A stretch of 64,000 bases of DNA. Source: Allobosea sp. LC85 (lineage in GTDB: Bacteria; Pseudomonadota; Alphaproteobacteria; Rhizobiales; Beijerinckiaceae). Positions 45,396 through 53,408 of the stretch are shown here, piece by piece (position 1 is the first letter of the stretch; the number at the start of each line of letters is the position of its first letter). Location of the stretch: assembly GCF_000735605.1 (NCBI RefSeq), contig NZ_JPKG01000007.1, forward strand, positions 62,001-126,000, given 5' to 3'. The translations under genes were made by a program, and so were the position numbers. Below the pieces are notes generated by a model, which saw nothing but the letters and a program-made list of their open reading frames with translations, did not search any database and was not told the origin of the DNA.

Positions 45396-47039
45396 ATGGT
45401 GAGAGCGACTGGCGGCGAGGGACTCGTGTCCGGGCTTATCGATCATGGCGTCGATACTGTCTTCGGTCTCCCCGGGGTGCAGATCTACGGCCTGTTCGAC
45501 GCGCTCGAACGGAACAAGGACAAGATCGCGACCATCGGTGCGCGTCACGAGCAGGCCTGCGGCTACATGGCCTTTGGCTATGCGCGATCCACCGGGCGGC
45601 CCTCCGTCTGCACCGTTGTGCCCGGCCCCGGCATCCTCAATGCCGGGGCGGCCCTGTTGACGGCCTTTGGTGGTAACGAGCCGGTGCTCTGCCTGACGGG
45701 GCAGGTGCCAACCCCTTTCCTCGATCGCGGTCGCGGGCATCTGCACGAAATGCCGGACCAGCTTGCGACCCTGCGCGGCTTCACCAAATGGGCCGAGCGT
45801 GTCGAGCATCCTGCGCTGGCGCCGACCGCCGTGTCCCGGGCCTTCCAGGCGATGCTCTCGGGGCGGCGCGGTCCGGCGGCGCTGGAGATGCCCTGGAATG
45901 TCTTCGCCCAGCAGGCGGAAGTACCGGCAACGACCGTGCTCGATCCCTTGCCGCCGCCGCCCATCGACGCCGAGGCCATAGACCGCGCCGCGAGACTGAT
46001 CTCGGAGGCGAAGGCGCCGATGATCTTCGTCGGCAGCGGCGCGTTCGATGCCGCGGATGACATCCTGCAACTGGCTGAACTGATCGACGCGCCGGTCGTC
46101 GCCTTCCGCAGCGGGCGCGGCATCGTGTCGAATGACCATGAACTCGGCCTCACCATGGCTGCGGCCTATGAGCTCTGGCCGCAAACCGATCTGCTGATCG
46201 GTATCGGCACGCGTCTGGAACTGCCGGGCTGGCGCTGGTCGCATACGCCTCCGAACCTGAAATCGGTTCGCATCGATATCGATCCGGTCGAGATGCGCCG
46301 CTCTGTTCCGGATGTCGCGATCCTGGCCGATGCGCGTGCTGCCACCGCTGCGCTCGCCAAGGCCGCCGGACGCCTGCCGCAGAGCCGCCCCGGCCGTCGC
46401 GCCGTGATTGCCGAGGCGACCGCGACGGCTGAAGCCAAGATCCAGGCGATCCAACCGCAGATGGCCTATTTGCAGGTCCTGCGCGCGGTCTTGCCGAGAG
46501 ACGGCATCGTCACCGACGAAATGTCCCAGGTCGGCTTTGCCTCCTGGTACGGCTTCAAGGTCTACGAGCCCAGGACCTATCTGTCCTCCGGCTATCAAGG
46601 CACGCTCGGCTCCGGCTTCCCGACGGCGCTTGGCGCGAAAGTGGCATGGCCGGACCGGCCCGTGGTTGCGATCACTGGCGATGGCGGCTTCATGTTCGCC
46701 GTTCAGGAACTGGCGACGGCCGTGCAGTACGGCATCGGCGTCGTCACGCTGGTCTTCAACAATGGCTCCTACGGCAATGTCCGGCGCGACCAGCTGACGG
46801 GTTTCGAGGGCCGGCTGATCGGCTCGGAGCTCGTGAACCCTGACTTCGTCCAGCTCGCCCGCTCCTTCGGAGTCGAGGCAGCGCGGGTCGAGACACCCGA
46901 GGCCTTCCGCCCGGTGCTGGAGAAGGCGCTGGCCGATGATCGTCCCGCCTTGATCGAGATCACCATTCCGCGTGGCACTGAGGCAAGCCCCTGGCCGTTC
47001 ATCCATCCGGCTCCGCCGGCGGCGCGCCAGGGAGCCTGA
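45396..47039 (+). CDS. Thiamine-diphosphate-dependent enzyme (acetolactate synthase-like)
   Basis: A 547-residue enzyme with all three ThDP domains. The catalytic Glu is in IGARHEQACGYMAFGYARST. The Mg/ThDP motif is ITGDGGFMFAVQELATAVQY followed by VTLVFNNGSYGNVRRDQ. The middle domain is short and lacks the FAD site usual for biosynthetic AHAS, which in any case needs a small subunit not found here. It could be a decarboxylase, a carboligase or a benzoylformate-type enzyme; the hpa neighbours suggest an aromatic or side-chain 2-oxo-acid substrate, but this is inference. Confidence 0.85.
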   Translation: MVRATGGEGLVSGLIDHGVDTVFGLPGVQIYGLFDALERNKDKIATIGARHEQACGYMAFGYARSTGRPSVCTVVPGPGILNAGAALLTAFGGNEPVLCLTGQVPTPFLDRGRGHLHEMPDQLATLRGFTKWAERVEHPALAPTAVSRAFQAMLSGRRGPAALEMPWNVFAQQAEVPATTVLDPLPPPPIDAEAIDRAARLISEAKAPMIFVGSGAFDAADDILQLAELIDAPVVAFRSGRGIVSNDHELGLTMAAAYELWPQTDLLIGIGTRLELPGWRWSHTPPNLKSVRIDIDPVEMRRSVPDVAILADARAATAALAKAAGRLPQSRPGRRAVIAEATATAEAKIQAIQPQMAYLQVLRAVLPRDGIVTDEMSQVGFASWYGFKVYEPRTYLSSGYQGTLGSGFPTALGAKVAWPDRPVVAITGDGGFMFAVQELATAVQYGIGVVTLVFNNGSYGNVRRDQLTGFEGRLIGSELVNPDFVQLARSFGVEAARVETPEAFRPVLEKALADDRPALIEITIPRGTEASPWPFIHPAPPAARQGA

Positions 47040-47162
47040 ATGTACAAGCAAATGCGGACCCTGTGCATGTCAGGGCAGGGGGTTCCGCGTTCTTAACGCT
47101 TACCGTGCGACAGGCTTGCCCATGGCTTTGCGGCGAAGGCTGCGATGGGAGGGGCCTCGATC

Positions 47163-47483
47163 ATGAGCTGGTTCAGATTTCGCTTGGGGATCATTGCAGC
47201 GGCCTCGATCACGGCAGCCGGACTGATGATTGCACCAGGGGCGTCCGAGCTACGGACGTCCCCGCTCGATGACTGCGCCGCCTGCCACGGTGCAGACGGT
47301 ATCGCCCGCGACACCGAGGTGCCGCATCTGGCGGGGCAGAATGAGCGCTATCTTTTCAACCAGATGATGGCCTTTCGCACCGGCAAGCGCGCGCACAAGG
47401 AGATGCGCTTTATGGCCCGGCATATGTCGGTGAACGAGATTGCTGCGATCGCAGCCTATTACGCGGCGCTGCCGCCGCGTTAA
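47163..47483 (+). CDS. Small class I cytochrome c
   Basis: A 106-residue periplasmic protein. A signal peptide (about 1-31) precedes the haem motif DDCAACHGADGIA. GQNERYLFNQMMAFRTGKR and MRFMARHMSVNEIAAIAAYY match cytochrome c553-type proteins, with an axial Met in the latter. GGGAGGGG (47146-47153) lies 9 nt before the ATG at 47163. It could accept electrons for a dehydrogenase; the partner is not evident. Its stop TAA abuts repeat copy 4. Confidence 0.88.
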   Translation: MSWFRFRLGIIAAASITAAGLMIAPGASELRTSPLDDCAACHGADGIARDTEVPHLAGQNERYLFNQMMAFRTGKRAHKEMRFMARHMSVNEIAAIAAYYAALPPR

Positions 47484-47484
47484 A

Positions 47485-47582
47485 GCAGCGGCCCGAAAAG
47501 TGGATAGCGGTTTTCCGGAAAGCCGATGCAAAAACAAAAGGTTAGATCATCGGGCCGGGCACGATATCCGGTCCGATGATCT
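47485..47582 (+). repeat. Two-hairpin dispersed repeat, copy 4
   Basis: GCAGCGGC...GCCGATGC (one mismatch), then a palindrome ending TATCCGGTCCGATGATCT. It begins 2 bp after the cytochrome stop; the TAA itself fits the CTAAAGC consensus start of the element. Copy 5 follows 257 bp further on. Confidence 0.9.
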
Positions 47583-47664
47583 AGCGGAACATCCGCACCG
47601 GTTTTCAGTTACACTCTGGATTGGGTCAGCCTCTTTCGTGGCCCGGGCGCAATGCGGGGCCGTG

Positions 47665-47832
47665 ATGAAGCAGCCGATCGTGATCCACACCGACGAAGAT
47701 TATGAGCAAGCGCAGCTGCGTGTCGCGGAGCTTCAGGCAGCATCCGATTCCAGCGCCAAGGAACAGGAACTGCAGGCGCTCGCCGAGGCGATGCTCGCTT
47801 GGGAGCTGCGGCGCGAAACAGCCGAGGATTGA
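47665..47832 (+). CDS. Small HigA-like antitoxin fragment
   Basis: A 55-residue protein, MKQPIVIHTDEDYEQAQLRV, then SAKEQELQALAEAMLAWELR. This matches in spacing the N-terminal helix region of HigA-type antitoxins (IRTDEDYxxAxxRxxEL...EGxELxxLxxLVxxYE), but the C-terminal XRE DNA-binding domain is absent and no HigB toxin is next to it. It is either a truncated gene or a small autonomous relative. It lies between repeat copies 4 and 5, 82 bp after one and 6 bp before the other. Confidence 0.6.
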   Translation: MKQPIVIHTDEDYEQAQLRVAELQAASDSSAKEQELQALAEAMLAWELRRETAED

Positions 47833-47838
47833 CGCTCA

Positions 47839-47902
47839 GCATCGGCCCGAAAAGTGGAATGCGGTTTTCGGGAGCCGATGCAAACACAGAAGGTTAGATC
47901 AT
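47839..47902 (+). repeat. Two-hairpin dispersed repeat, copy 5 (truncated)
   Basis: The first hairpin is complete in form (GCATCGGC...GAGCCGATGC, four bases shorter in the loop side), then the spacer AGAAGGTTAGATCAT, after which the similarity stops. The second palindrome is missing. The last bases, TCA at 47899-47901, form the stop codon of the minus-strand ROK gene. Confidence 0.88.
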
Positions 47903-49089
47903 GCGCCTTGCAGCTGCGCTTCGAGCGCCTTGCTGAGCAAGGGCGCCGCTGCCCCCTGGACTTCATATTGGCGGCTCGAGCGGTCGCTGACGAGTTCAGG
48001 CATCATCAGCCCGTGCATCGTGCCCTCCGCCCTGAACAACGCGTCGAAATGCGCCCATAGCTGTGCATTGGCAACGAATGGGCCAGTCACGATGATCCGG
48101 GTCGGGAAGAGCAGGCGGCTCGCATTGGCGAGTGCGCGCGCCAGCAACTGCGCCGCCGTATCGATCTCGGGCAGGCTGGTCAGGTCACAACGCGCCAGTT
48201 GCCGGTAAAGCCGGTTCTCGTCCTCTGCGAGATCGGGCCAGTGCCGGCGCATGTCGGGCAGGAGCGACCAGAGCGCTGCGCCGGTTTCGAGACAGGCGGT
48301 GTTGCCGCAGCCGCAGCGGCGGCCATCGAGCGCCGCGAAGCGCCAGTGCCCGACTTCTCCGAAGGAGCCGCCAGGCGGCGCGAGCGAGCGTCCTCCGATG
48401 GCGTAACCCAGCCCGATGCCCCAACCCCAGTGCAGCAGAAGCGCACCGTCCGAAAACTGCTCGGAATCCTGCGCCATGCGCGCGCGCAATTCGGCATCGA
48501 GATTGCGGCAGACCACGACAGGTCTGGCGACGTCTCCGAGCGCGGTTCCGACATCGAGCCCGCGCAGGTTCGGCCAGCGTGACGACATCAGCCATTGCTT
48601 CCGCCTGAGATCGAGCAGGCCTGAGAGCGAGACGGCGGTGCCGGCATGTTCCATGCCGCGCGGCATGGCGGCGAGCAGCTCTGCACCAATCGTGGCCATT
48701 ACCTTGGCGATGAGGCTGTTATCTGCGTCCGAGGCAATCTCAACGACGCGTTCCTCCAGCAACTGGCCGTCGAGATCGACCAGAGCGCCGACCAGCGATT
48801 GGCTCGCCACATGGATGACGGATGCGCCGATGCGGCGTGGATTGGCAATGAGAAGGCCGGCCGGACGGCCGCGGCCAGCTTTCTGCCCCGCGGTTTCCAA
48901 CAGCAGGCGGCGTTCCACCAGATCGCCCACGAGGCGCGATGTCGTCGTCGAGCGCAGTCCGAGCGCTGCGCCGATCTCAGGTCGGGAATGGGCTTGGCCT
49001 TGTGCGACGAGCGCGAAGGCGCGCGCGCGGTCGCTGCCGTGCCCGTCAGAATACTGCATCTGGTCGATGGCTGGCAGTGTCATGGGCAT
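47899..49089 (-). CDS. ROK-family transcriptional repressor (NagC-like)
   Basis: A 396-residue protein. An N-terminal MarR-like helix-turn-helix ([20 protein letters not shown], wing GRPAGLLI) is followed by a ROK domain with the zinc motif [16 protein letters not shown] and a sugar-binding GEVGHW. It is divergent from nagB, and a dyad, AGAACC-tggc-GGTTCT, lies just upstream of its start. It should repress the amino-sugar genes until GlcNAc-6-P or a relative binds. Starts at 49089 or 49083 are equally good. Confidence 0.9.
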   Translation of the reverse strand: MPMTLPAIDQMQYSDGHGSDRARAFALVAQGQAHSRPEIGAALGLRSTTTSRLVGDLVERRLLLETAGQKAGRGRPAGLLIANPRRIGASVIHVASQSLVGALVDLDGQLLEERVVEIASDADNSLIAKVMATIGAELLAAMPRGMEHAGTAVSLSGLLDLRRKQWLMSSRWPNLRGLDVGTALGDVARPVVVCRNLDAELRARMAQDSEQFSDGALLLHWGWGIGLGYAIGGRSLAPPGGSFGEVGHWRFAALDGRRCGCGNTACLETGAALWSLLPDMRRHWPDLAEDENRLYRQLARCDLTSLPEIDTAAQLLARALANASRLLFPTRIIVTGPFVANAQLWAHFDALFRAEGTMHGLMMPELVSDRSSRQYEVQGAAAPLLSKALEAQLQGA

Positions 49090-49095
49090 CCATAT

Positions 49096-49117
49096 TTTAG
49101 AACCTGGCGGTTCTGAA
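49096..49117. promoter_or_regulatory. Probable operator of the ROK repressor
   Basis: TTTTAGAACC-tggc-GGTTCTGAAA (49095-49118) is a near-perfect dyad 6-28 bp upstream of the ROK gene and about 85 bp before nagB. A related half-site, GGTTCAGAAA, lies at 49188-49197 at the nagB start. The pair could let one repressor close both divergent promoters. Confidence 0.6.
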
Positions 49118-49201
49118 ATTGAGATTGCATTTTACAAAGGCGCTCATAAGCTTGATCCAGGAATTTTGAAACAATTTGCTCTGTTCGGGTTCAGAAATAG
49201 C

Positions 49202-49945
49202 ATGATCGACATCAACATCGTCGCCGACAAGGAGACACTCGGCGTTCAGGCTGCAGCCCGTGGCGCTGCGGCCATTCGCGAGGCGCAGGCGCGTCACGGC
49301 CAGGCAACGATCATCGTCGCGACCGGGGCCAGCCAGTTCGAGATGCTGAATCACCTCGTCATTGCCGAGGGCATCGACTGGTCGAAGGTCACCGCCTTCC
49401 ACCTCGACGAGTATGTCGGTCTCGGCCAGGAGCACCCGGCGAGCTTCCGTCGCTATTTGCAGGAGCGCTTTGTCGCCCCGCTGGGTGGCAAGGTCGAGTT
49501 CATCCCGGTCGATGGCGAGGGCGATGCCGAGCAGGAGGCACGCCGGCTCGGCGAGCTGATTGCGGGACGGCGCATCGATGTCTGTTTCGCCGGCTTTGGC
49601 GAGAATTGCCATCTGGCCTTCAACGACCCGCCGGCCGATTTCGAGACGGAAGAGCCCTATATCGTGGTCAAGCTCGATGATGCCTGCCGCCAGCAGCAAT
49701 TCGGCGAAGGCTGGTTCCCGAGCTTTGACGCCGTGCCGGAGCGCGCGATCTCGATGAGCATCCGCCAGATCCTGAAGAGCGAGTTGATCGTCCTTTCGGT
49801 GCCGGACGAGCGCAAGGCGAAGGCGACGCGCGATGCGCTGGAAGGTCCGGTGAGCCCGCTCTACCCGGCCTCGATCCTTAAGACCCACAAGAACACGGTG
49901 CTGTTCCTCGATCCGCCGGCCGCCTCCTTGCTCAAGCGCGGTTGA
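49202..49945 (+). CDS. nagB: Glucosamine-6-phosphate deaminase-like isomerase
   Basis: A 247-residue NagB/RpiA-fold protein. FHLDEYVGL carries the general-base Asp. The motif that reads GVDGHIAFNEP in E. coli NagB is [14 protein letters not shown] here: the catalytic His is kept, but Asp141 is Asn and Glu148 is Asp. Such GEN-H/FND variants occur in a NagB subgroup in sugar operons, so activity on GlcN-6-P or a related amino-sugar phosphate is likely but the substrate may differ. It lies 19 bp before nagA in one operon. Confidence 0.85.
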   Translation: MIDINIVADKETLGVQAAARGAAAIREAQARHGQATIIVATGASQFEMLNHLVIAEGIDWSKVTAFHLDEYVGLGQEHPASFRRYLQERFVAPLGGKVEFIPVDGEGDAEQEARRLGELIAGRRIDVCFAGFGENCHLAFNDPPADFETEEPYIVVKLDDACRQQQFGEGWFPSFDAVPERAISMSIRQILKSELIVLSVPDERKAKATRDALEGPVSPLYPASILKTHKNTVLFLDPPAASLLKRG

Positions 49946-49964
49946 TAGTGAGAAAGGCGCGATC

Positions 49965-51014
49965 ATGCTGACGGCCGGCCTCGTCGATCTCCAGGTCAAC
50001 GGCTTTGCGGCCGTCGACTTCAACTCAGACGCTGTGACGGCGGCCGAGATCGACCGGGCGCTGGAGGCGATGCTTCGGACGGGCGTGACCACTTGCCTGC
50101 CGACGGTGATCACCGCCCATCCGCATGAACTGGCAGAGCGTTTGCGCGCGCTCGATGCGGCGATCTCGGCGAGCCGCCTCGGCCCGCTGATGTGCCCGGG
50201 CTACCATCTCGAAGGGCCCTTCCTGAACCCGGCAGACGGCTATTCCGGCTGCCACCCGGCGGCTGCGATGACCACCGCCGATCCAGGCCTCGTCGATCGC
50301 CTGGAGGCAGGGCTCGACCGGCCGATCCTGATGGTGACGGTCGCCCCCGAGGTCGAGGCCGTGCCGGCCCTGATCGCGGCGCTGCATAGCCAGGGAAGGA
50401 TCGTCGCCCTCGGTCATACCGCGGCTGATTTCGAACAGGTCGCTGGCGCTGCAGAGGCGGGTGCGACCCTGTCCACGCATCTCGGCAACGGCATGCCGCA
50501 GGTCACGCACAAGCTTGCCAATGCGATCTTCGCTCAGCTTGCCGAAGACGGGCTATGGGCGAGCTTCATTGCCGACGGAATTCATGTCCACCCCAAGGCC
50601 CTGAAATCGCTGCTGCGTGCCAAGGGCCTTGCTCGTTCGATCCTCGTCACCGACGCGGTTTCGGCCGCGGCCGCCGAGCCCGGCAACTATCCCTTCGCCG
50701 GCATGAGCGTGGAGCGGAAGGCCGACGGTTCCGTGCGCCAGCCGGGAAGCGTCTCGCTCGCCGGCTCGGCGCTCTGCCTCGATCAGGGCGTGCGCAATGT
50801 CGTGGCCTGGGGCCTGGCGACGCCTGAGGAGGCGGTCGCAATGGCGTCGAGCCATCCGCTGGCGGTGCTGGAGCCTGCCTTGCAGGCGAGGGGGCTGGTG
50901 CTGCCGCAAAACGAGGTCGAATGGTCCGAAGATCTCGCCGTTCGGCGCGTGAGAATCGGGCCCGAGGAACGCCGCTACGACGCGGATGTGCTGAAAACCC
51001 ACCGATCAGCCTAA
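49965..51014 (+). CDS. nagA: N-acetylglucosamine-6-phosphate deacetylase-like amidohydrolase
   Basis: A 349-residue amidohydrolase. The metal Glu is in GYHLEGPFLNPADG, the metal His residues in RIVALGHTAADF and LSTHLGNGMPQVTH, and the catalytic Asp in SILVTDAVSAAAAEPG. The N-terminus begins directly at the barrel (MLTAGLVDLQVNGF): the 50-60 residue small beta-domain strand set that precedes it in E. coli NagA is absent, so the protein is about 30 residues shorter. It would deacetylate the sugar phosphate before nagB acts. The next gene starts 17 bp downstream. Confidence 0.88.
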   Translation: MLTAGLVDLQVNGFAAVDFNSDAVTAAEIDRALEAMLRTGVTTCLPTVITAHPHELAERLRALDAAISASRLGPLMCPGYHLEGPFLNPADGYSGCHPAAAMTTADPGLVDRLEAGLDRPILMVTVAPEVEAVPALIAALHSQGRIVALGHTAADFEQVAGAAEAGATLSTHLGNGMPQVTHKLANAIFAQLAEDGLWASFIADGIHVHPKALKSLLRAKGLARSILVTDAVSAAAAEPGNYPFAGMSVERKADGSVRQPGSVSLAGSALCLDQGVRNVVAWGLATPEEAVAMASSHPLAVLEPALQARGLVLPQNEVEWSEDLAVRRVRIGPEERRYDADVLKTHRSA

Positions 51015-51031
51015 CCAAAGAGGGAGAGACC

Positions 51032-52225
51032 ATGAGCAAGGATTTCACGGGGATTGACCGCCGCACCGTGCTGGGCGGCCTGGCTGCGATGGCGTCGGGA
51101 GCGCCGGCGGCTTTTGCGGCTTCGCCGCCGCTGCCGACCTCGCCGGTCGGCATCAACATCATCGATGTCGGCGGTGCGCTGGCCTTGATGCAGAAGGCGT
51201 TCGAGGATTATCGCGCCGCCAATCCGAAGCTGGTCTCGCGCATCACCTTCGTGAAGGCGCCGGCTCCGGAACTCGCCAGCAAGATCAAGGCGCAGCAGGA
51301 GGCCGGCCGCGCCGATCTCGATCTCGTGCTGACCGGCAGCGATGGCCTTGCCGCCGGCCTCGAGCAGAAGCTCTGGCTCAAGATCCTGCCTGATTTCGCC
51401 GACAAGTTCCCGAATATCGAGGAGAACTACGAGCCGGCCGCGCTCAACCTGCACCGTGTGCAGGGTGATGGCTTTGGCGTCGTGGTCAACTACTACCCCT
51501 CCGGCCCGCTGCTCGAATACGCGCCGGAACGCGTCAAGAACGTGCCGACCACGGCGGAGGAACTGCTCGCCTGGGCCAAGGCCAATCCCGGCAGGTTCAT
51601 GTATGCGCGCCCGACCAATTCCGGCCCGGGCCGCACCTTCATGATGGGTCTGCCCTATATCCTCGGCGACAAGGACCCGCAGGATCCGGTCGGCGGCTGG
51701 GACAAAACCTGGGCCTATCTGCAGGAACTCGGCCAGTACGTCGACTACTATCCTGCCGGCACCGGCGCGACGATGAAGGAGTTCGGCGAGGGTTCGCGCG
51801 ACATCATCATCTCGACCACCGGCTGGGACATCAATCCGCGCGCGCTCGGCATCGTGCCGAAATCGGCGATGGTCGGCACGTTGAAGGGCTTCCACTGGGT
51901 TTCGGACGCCTTCTTCATGTGCGTGCCGAAGGGCGTCCCGAACGACCGCCTCGCCGTGGTGCTCGATCTGATGGCCTATGTGCTGACGCCGAAGGCCCAG
52001 GCCTATGCCTATGACGAGGGCTATCTCTATCCCGGCCCGGCGGTGAAGAACGTGCCGCTGTCGCTGGCGCCGGAGAGCAGCCAGAAGGTGATCGCCGAAT
52101 TCGGCCGGCCGGAATATGCCGACCTGATCGCCAAGAACCCGATCGAGCTGCCCTTGAAGCCCGACAAGATGGTCGTGGCCTTCCGCAAATGGGACGAGTT
52201 GGTCGGCGCCAAGCGCGCCCGCTGA
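51032..52225 (+). CDS. Tat-exported extracellular solute-binding protein, paralog 1
   Basis: A 397-residue ABC-type binding protein (family 1-like). A twin-arginine signal, DRRTVLGGLAAMASGAPAAF, is cleaved near residue 30. The mature protein shares long blocks with the gene at 54435, for example MGLPYILGDKDPQDPVGGWD and WDINPRALGIVPK. It is in the nag operon (17 bp after nagA). No permease or ATPase gene is nearby, so it must use a transporter encoded elsewhere or have another role, such as delivering ligand to a sensor. Confidence 0.88.
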   Translation: MSKDFTGIDRRTVLGGLAAMASGAPAAFAASPPLPTSPVGINIIDVGGALALMQKAFEDYRAANPKLVSRITFVKAPAPELASKIKAQQEAGRADLDLVLTGSDGLAAGLEQKLWLKILPDFADKFPNIEENYEPAALNLHRVQGDGFGVVVNYYPSGPLLEYAPERVKNVPTTAEELLAWAKANPGRFMYARPTNSGPGRTFMMGLPYILGDKDPQDPVGGWDKTWAYLQELGQYVDYYPAGTGATMKEFGEGSRDIIISTTGWDINPRALGIVPKSAMVGTLKGFHWVSDAFFMCVPKGVPNDRLAVVLDLMAYVLTPKAQAYAYDEGYLYPGPAVKNVPLSLAPESSQKVIAEFGRPEYADLIAKNPIELPLKPDKMVVAFRKWDELVGAKRAR

Positions 52226-52267
52226 GCGAGGGGCGGTCGAACGCGACGGTTCGGCATACGACAAGGA

Positions 52268-52369
52268 CATCCCGGGCGCCCCCAGGGCGACCCGGGATCC
52301 AGGTCCGCTTTCTTGCGGGATTCGCCCCGGCATGGGATCCCGGATCTCTGCTTCACAGCGTCCGGGATG
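52268..52369. repeat. Nested inverted-repeat element
   Basis: CATCCCGG (52268-52275) pairs with CCGGGATG (52362-52369), and inside it CCGGGATCC (52292-52300) with GGATCCCGG (52335-52343). The element fills the spacer between two converging operons and differs from the two-hairpin repeat. Dispersed palindromes of this CCCGGGATCC type are frequent in rhizobial genomes. It could end transcription from both sides. Confidence 0.7.
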
Positions 52370-52403
52370 CCATGATGGGTCGATAGGGCTGTCGCCCGCC
52401 GCT

Positions 52404-53408
52404 TCAGCGCCTCGCGGCGGCGAGGATGTCATCGACGAGGCGCTGGGATGCCAGCGCCTCGTTGCCCGTCACGACGGGGTCGCGGCCGGTCGATACCGCC
52501 TCCAGGAAATCGGCGATCACGGCGCGGTGGGCATCATGGGGGAAGTCCATGATATTGGCGCCGCTGCCGGTGCTGCCTTCCGCCTCCACGACCTCCTTGC
52601 GGCCATCGAGGAAGGAGAGGCTGAGTGTGCCGCCGATCAATGTGGCGAAGCCCTGGGTTCCGATGATCTCGATGCGCTCGGGATGGCCGGGATAGGCGGC
52701 CGTCGTCGTCATCAGCGTGCCCGGTGCGCCATTGCCGAGTTCGAGCAGCGCAGAGGCGAAATCCTCGCTCTCCATGCGGTGCAGTTTCGTGGTCCGCGCC
52801 TGCGCCGCGACCACGCGGGATACGCCGACCAATGAGCGGAACAGGTCGAGTGAATGGATAGCCTGGGTTAGCAACACGCCGCCGCCGTCACGCGCCAGCG
52901 TGCCGCGGCCCGGCTCGTCGTAATAGGCCTGGGGGCGCCACCACGGCACGCTGAGGAATGCAGCCTCGACGGTTCCAAGTTCGCCAGCGGCCAGCGCGGC
53001 CTTGAGGCGCAGGCTCGCGGGCCGGAGCCTGTGCTGCAGCACGACCCCGAAGACCTTGCCAGCACGACGCGCGGCTTCGACCAGTGTCTCGCCGCGCGCG
53101 ACTGTCAGCTCCAGCGGCTTCTCGACCAGCACGTGTTTGCCATTCTCGAAACAGCGCGCGGACACGTCGAGATGGCTGCTCGGCGGGGTCAGCACGATGG
53201 CGGCCTCGACCGTCGGATCAGCCAGCACGGCCTCGAGATCGGTCGTCACCGCAAAGGGGAATTGCTTGCGGTAGGCCTCGGCTCGCTCCGCTGAACGACT
53301 GACTGCCCAGCGAACGTCGACGCGCTCCGCAAGGTCGATCAGGCTGTGGGAATGCGGCAGGGAGGCTGGCCCGAGGCCAATGATGGCAACGCCGATCTTG
53401 CGGGTCAC
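52404..53408 (-). CDS. Gfo/Idh/MocA-family oxidoreductase
   Basis: A 334-residue NAD(P)-dependent enzyme. The Rossmann region is GVAIIGLGPASLPHSHSLID, the family motif is HVLVEKPLELTVARGE (Lys in EKP), and the C-terminal domain has GGGVLLTQAIHSLDLFRSLV with the catalytic His. The GTG at 53408 overlaps the upstream gene's stop by 4 bp, so both oxidoreductases are coupled. It probably oxidises a sugar or inositol derivative; the substrate is unknown. Confidence 0.9.
   Translation of the reverse strand: MTRKIGVAIIGLGPASLPHSHSLIDLAERVDVRWAVSRSAERAEAYRKQFPFAVTTDLEAVLADPTVEAAIVLTPPSSHLDVSARCFENGKHVLVEKPLELTVARGETLVEAARRAGKVFGVVLQHRLRPASLRLKAALAAGELGTVEAAFLSVPWWRPQAYYDEPGRGTLARDGGGVLLTQAIHSLDLFRSLVGVSRVVAAQARTTKLHRMESEDFASALLELGNGAPGTLMTTTAAYPGHPERIEIIGTQGFATLIGGTLSLSFLDGRKEVVEAEGSTGSGANIMDFPHDAHRAVIADFLEAVSTGRDPVVTGNEALASQRLVDDILAAARR

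Noticed and set aside
45396-47039. Biosynthetic acetolactate synthase (ilvB)
   Set aside because: No small subunit follows, the FAD-binding middle domain is not evident, and the neighbours belong to aromatic degradation.
44046-47051. A 1001-codon minus-strand open frame opposite hpaD and the ThDP enzyme
   Set aside because: Composition is that of an antisense shadow (many Arg, His, Gln and Asp), and both + strand genes have full catalytic motifs. A 3-kb antisense frame is striking but expected at this GC content.
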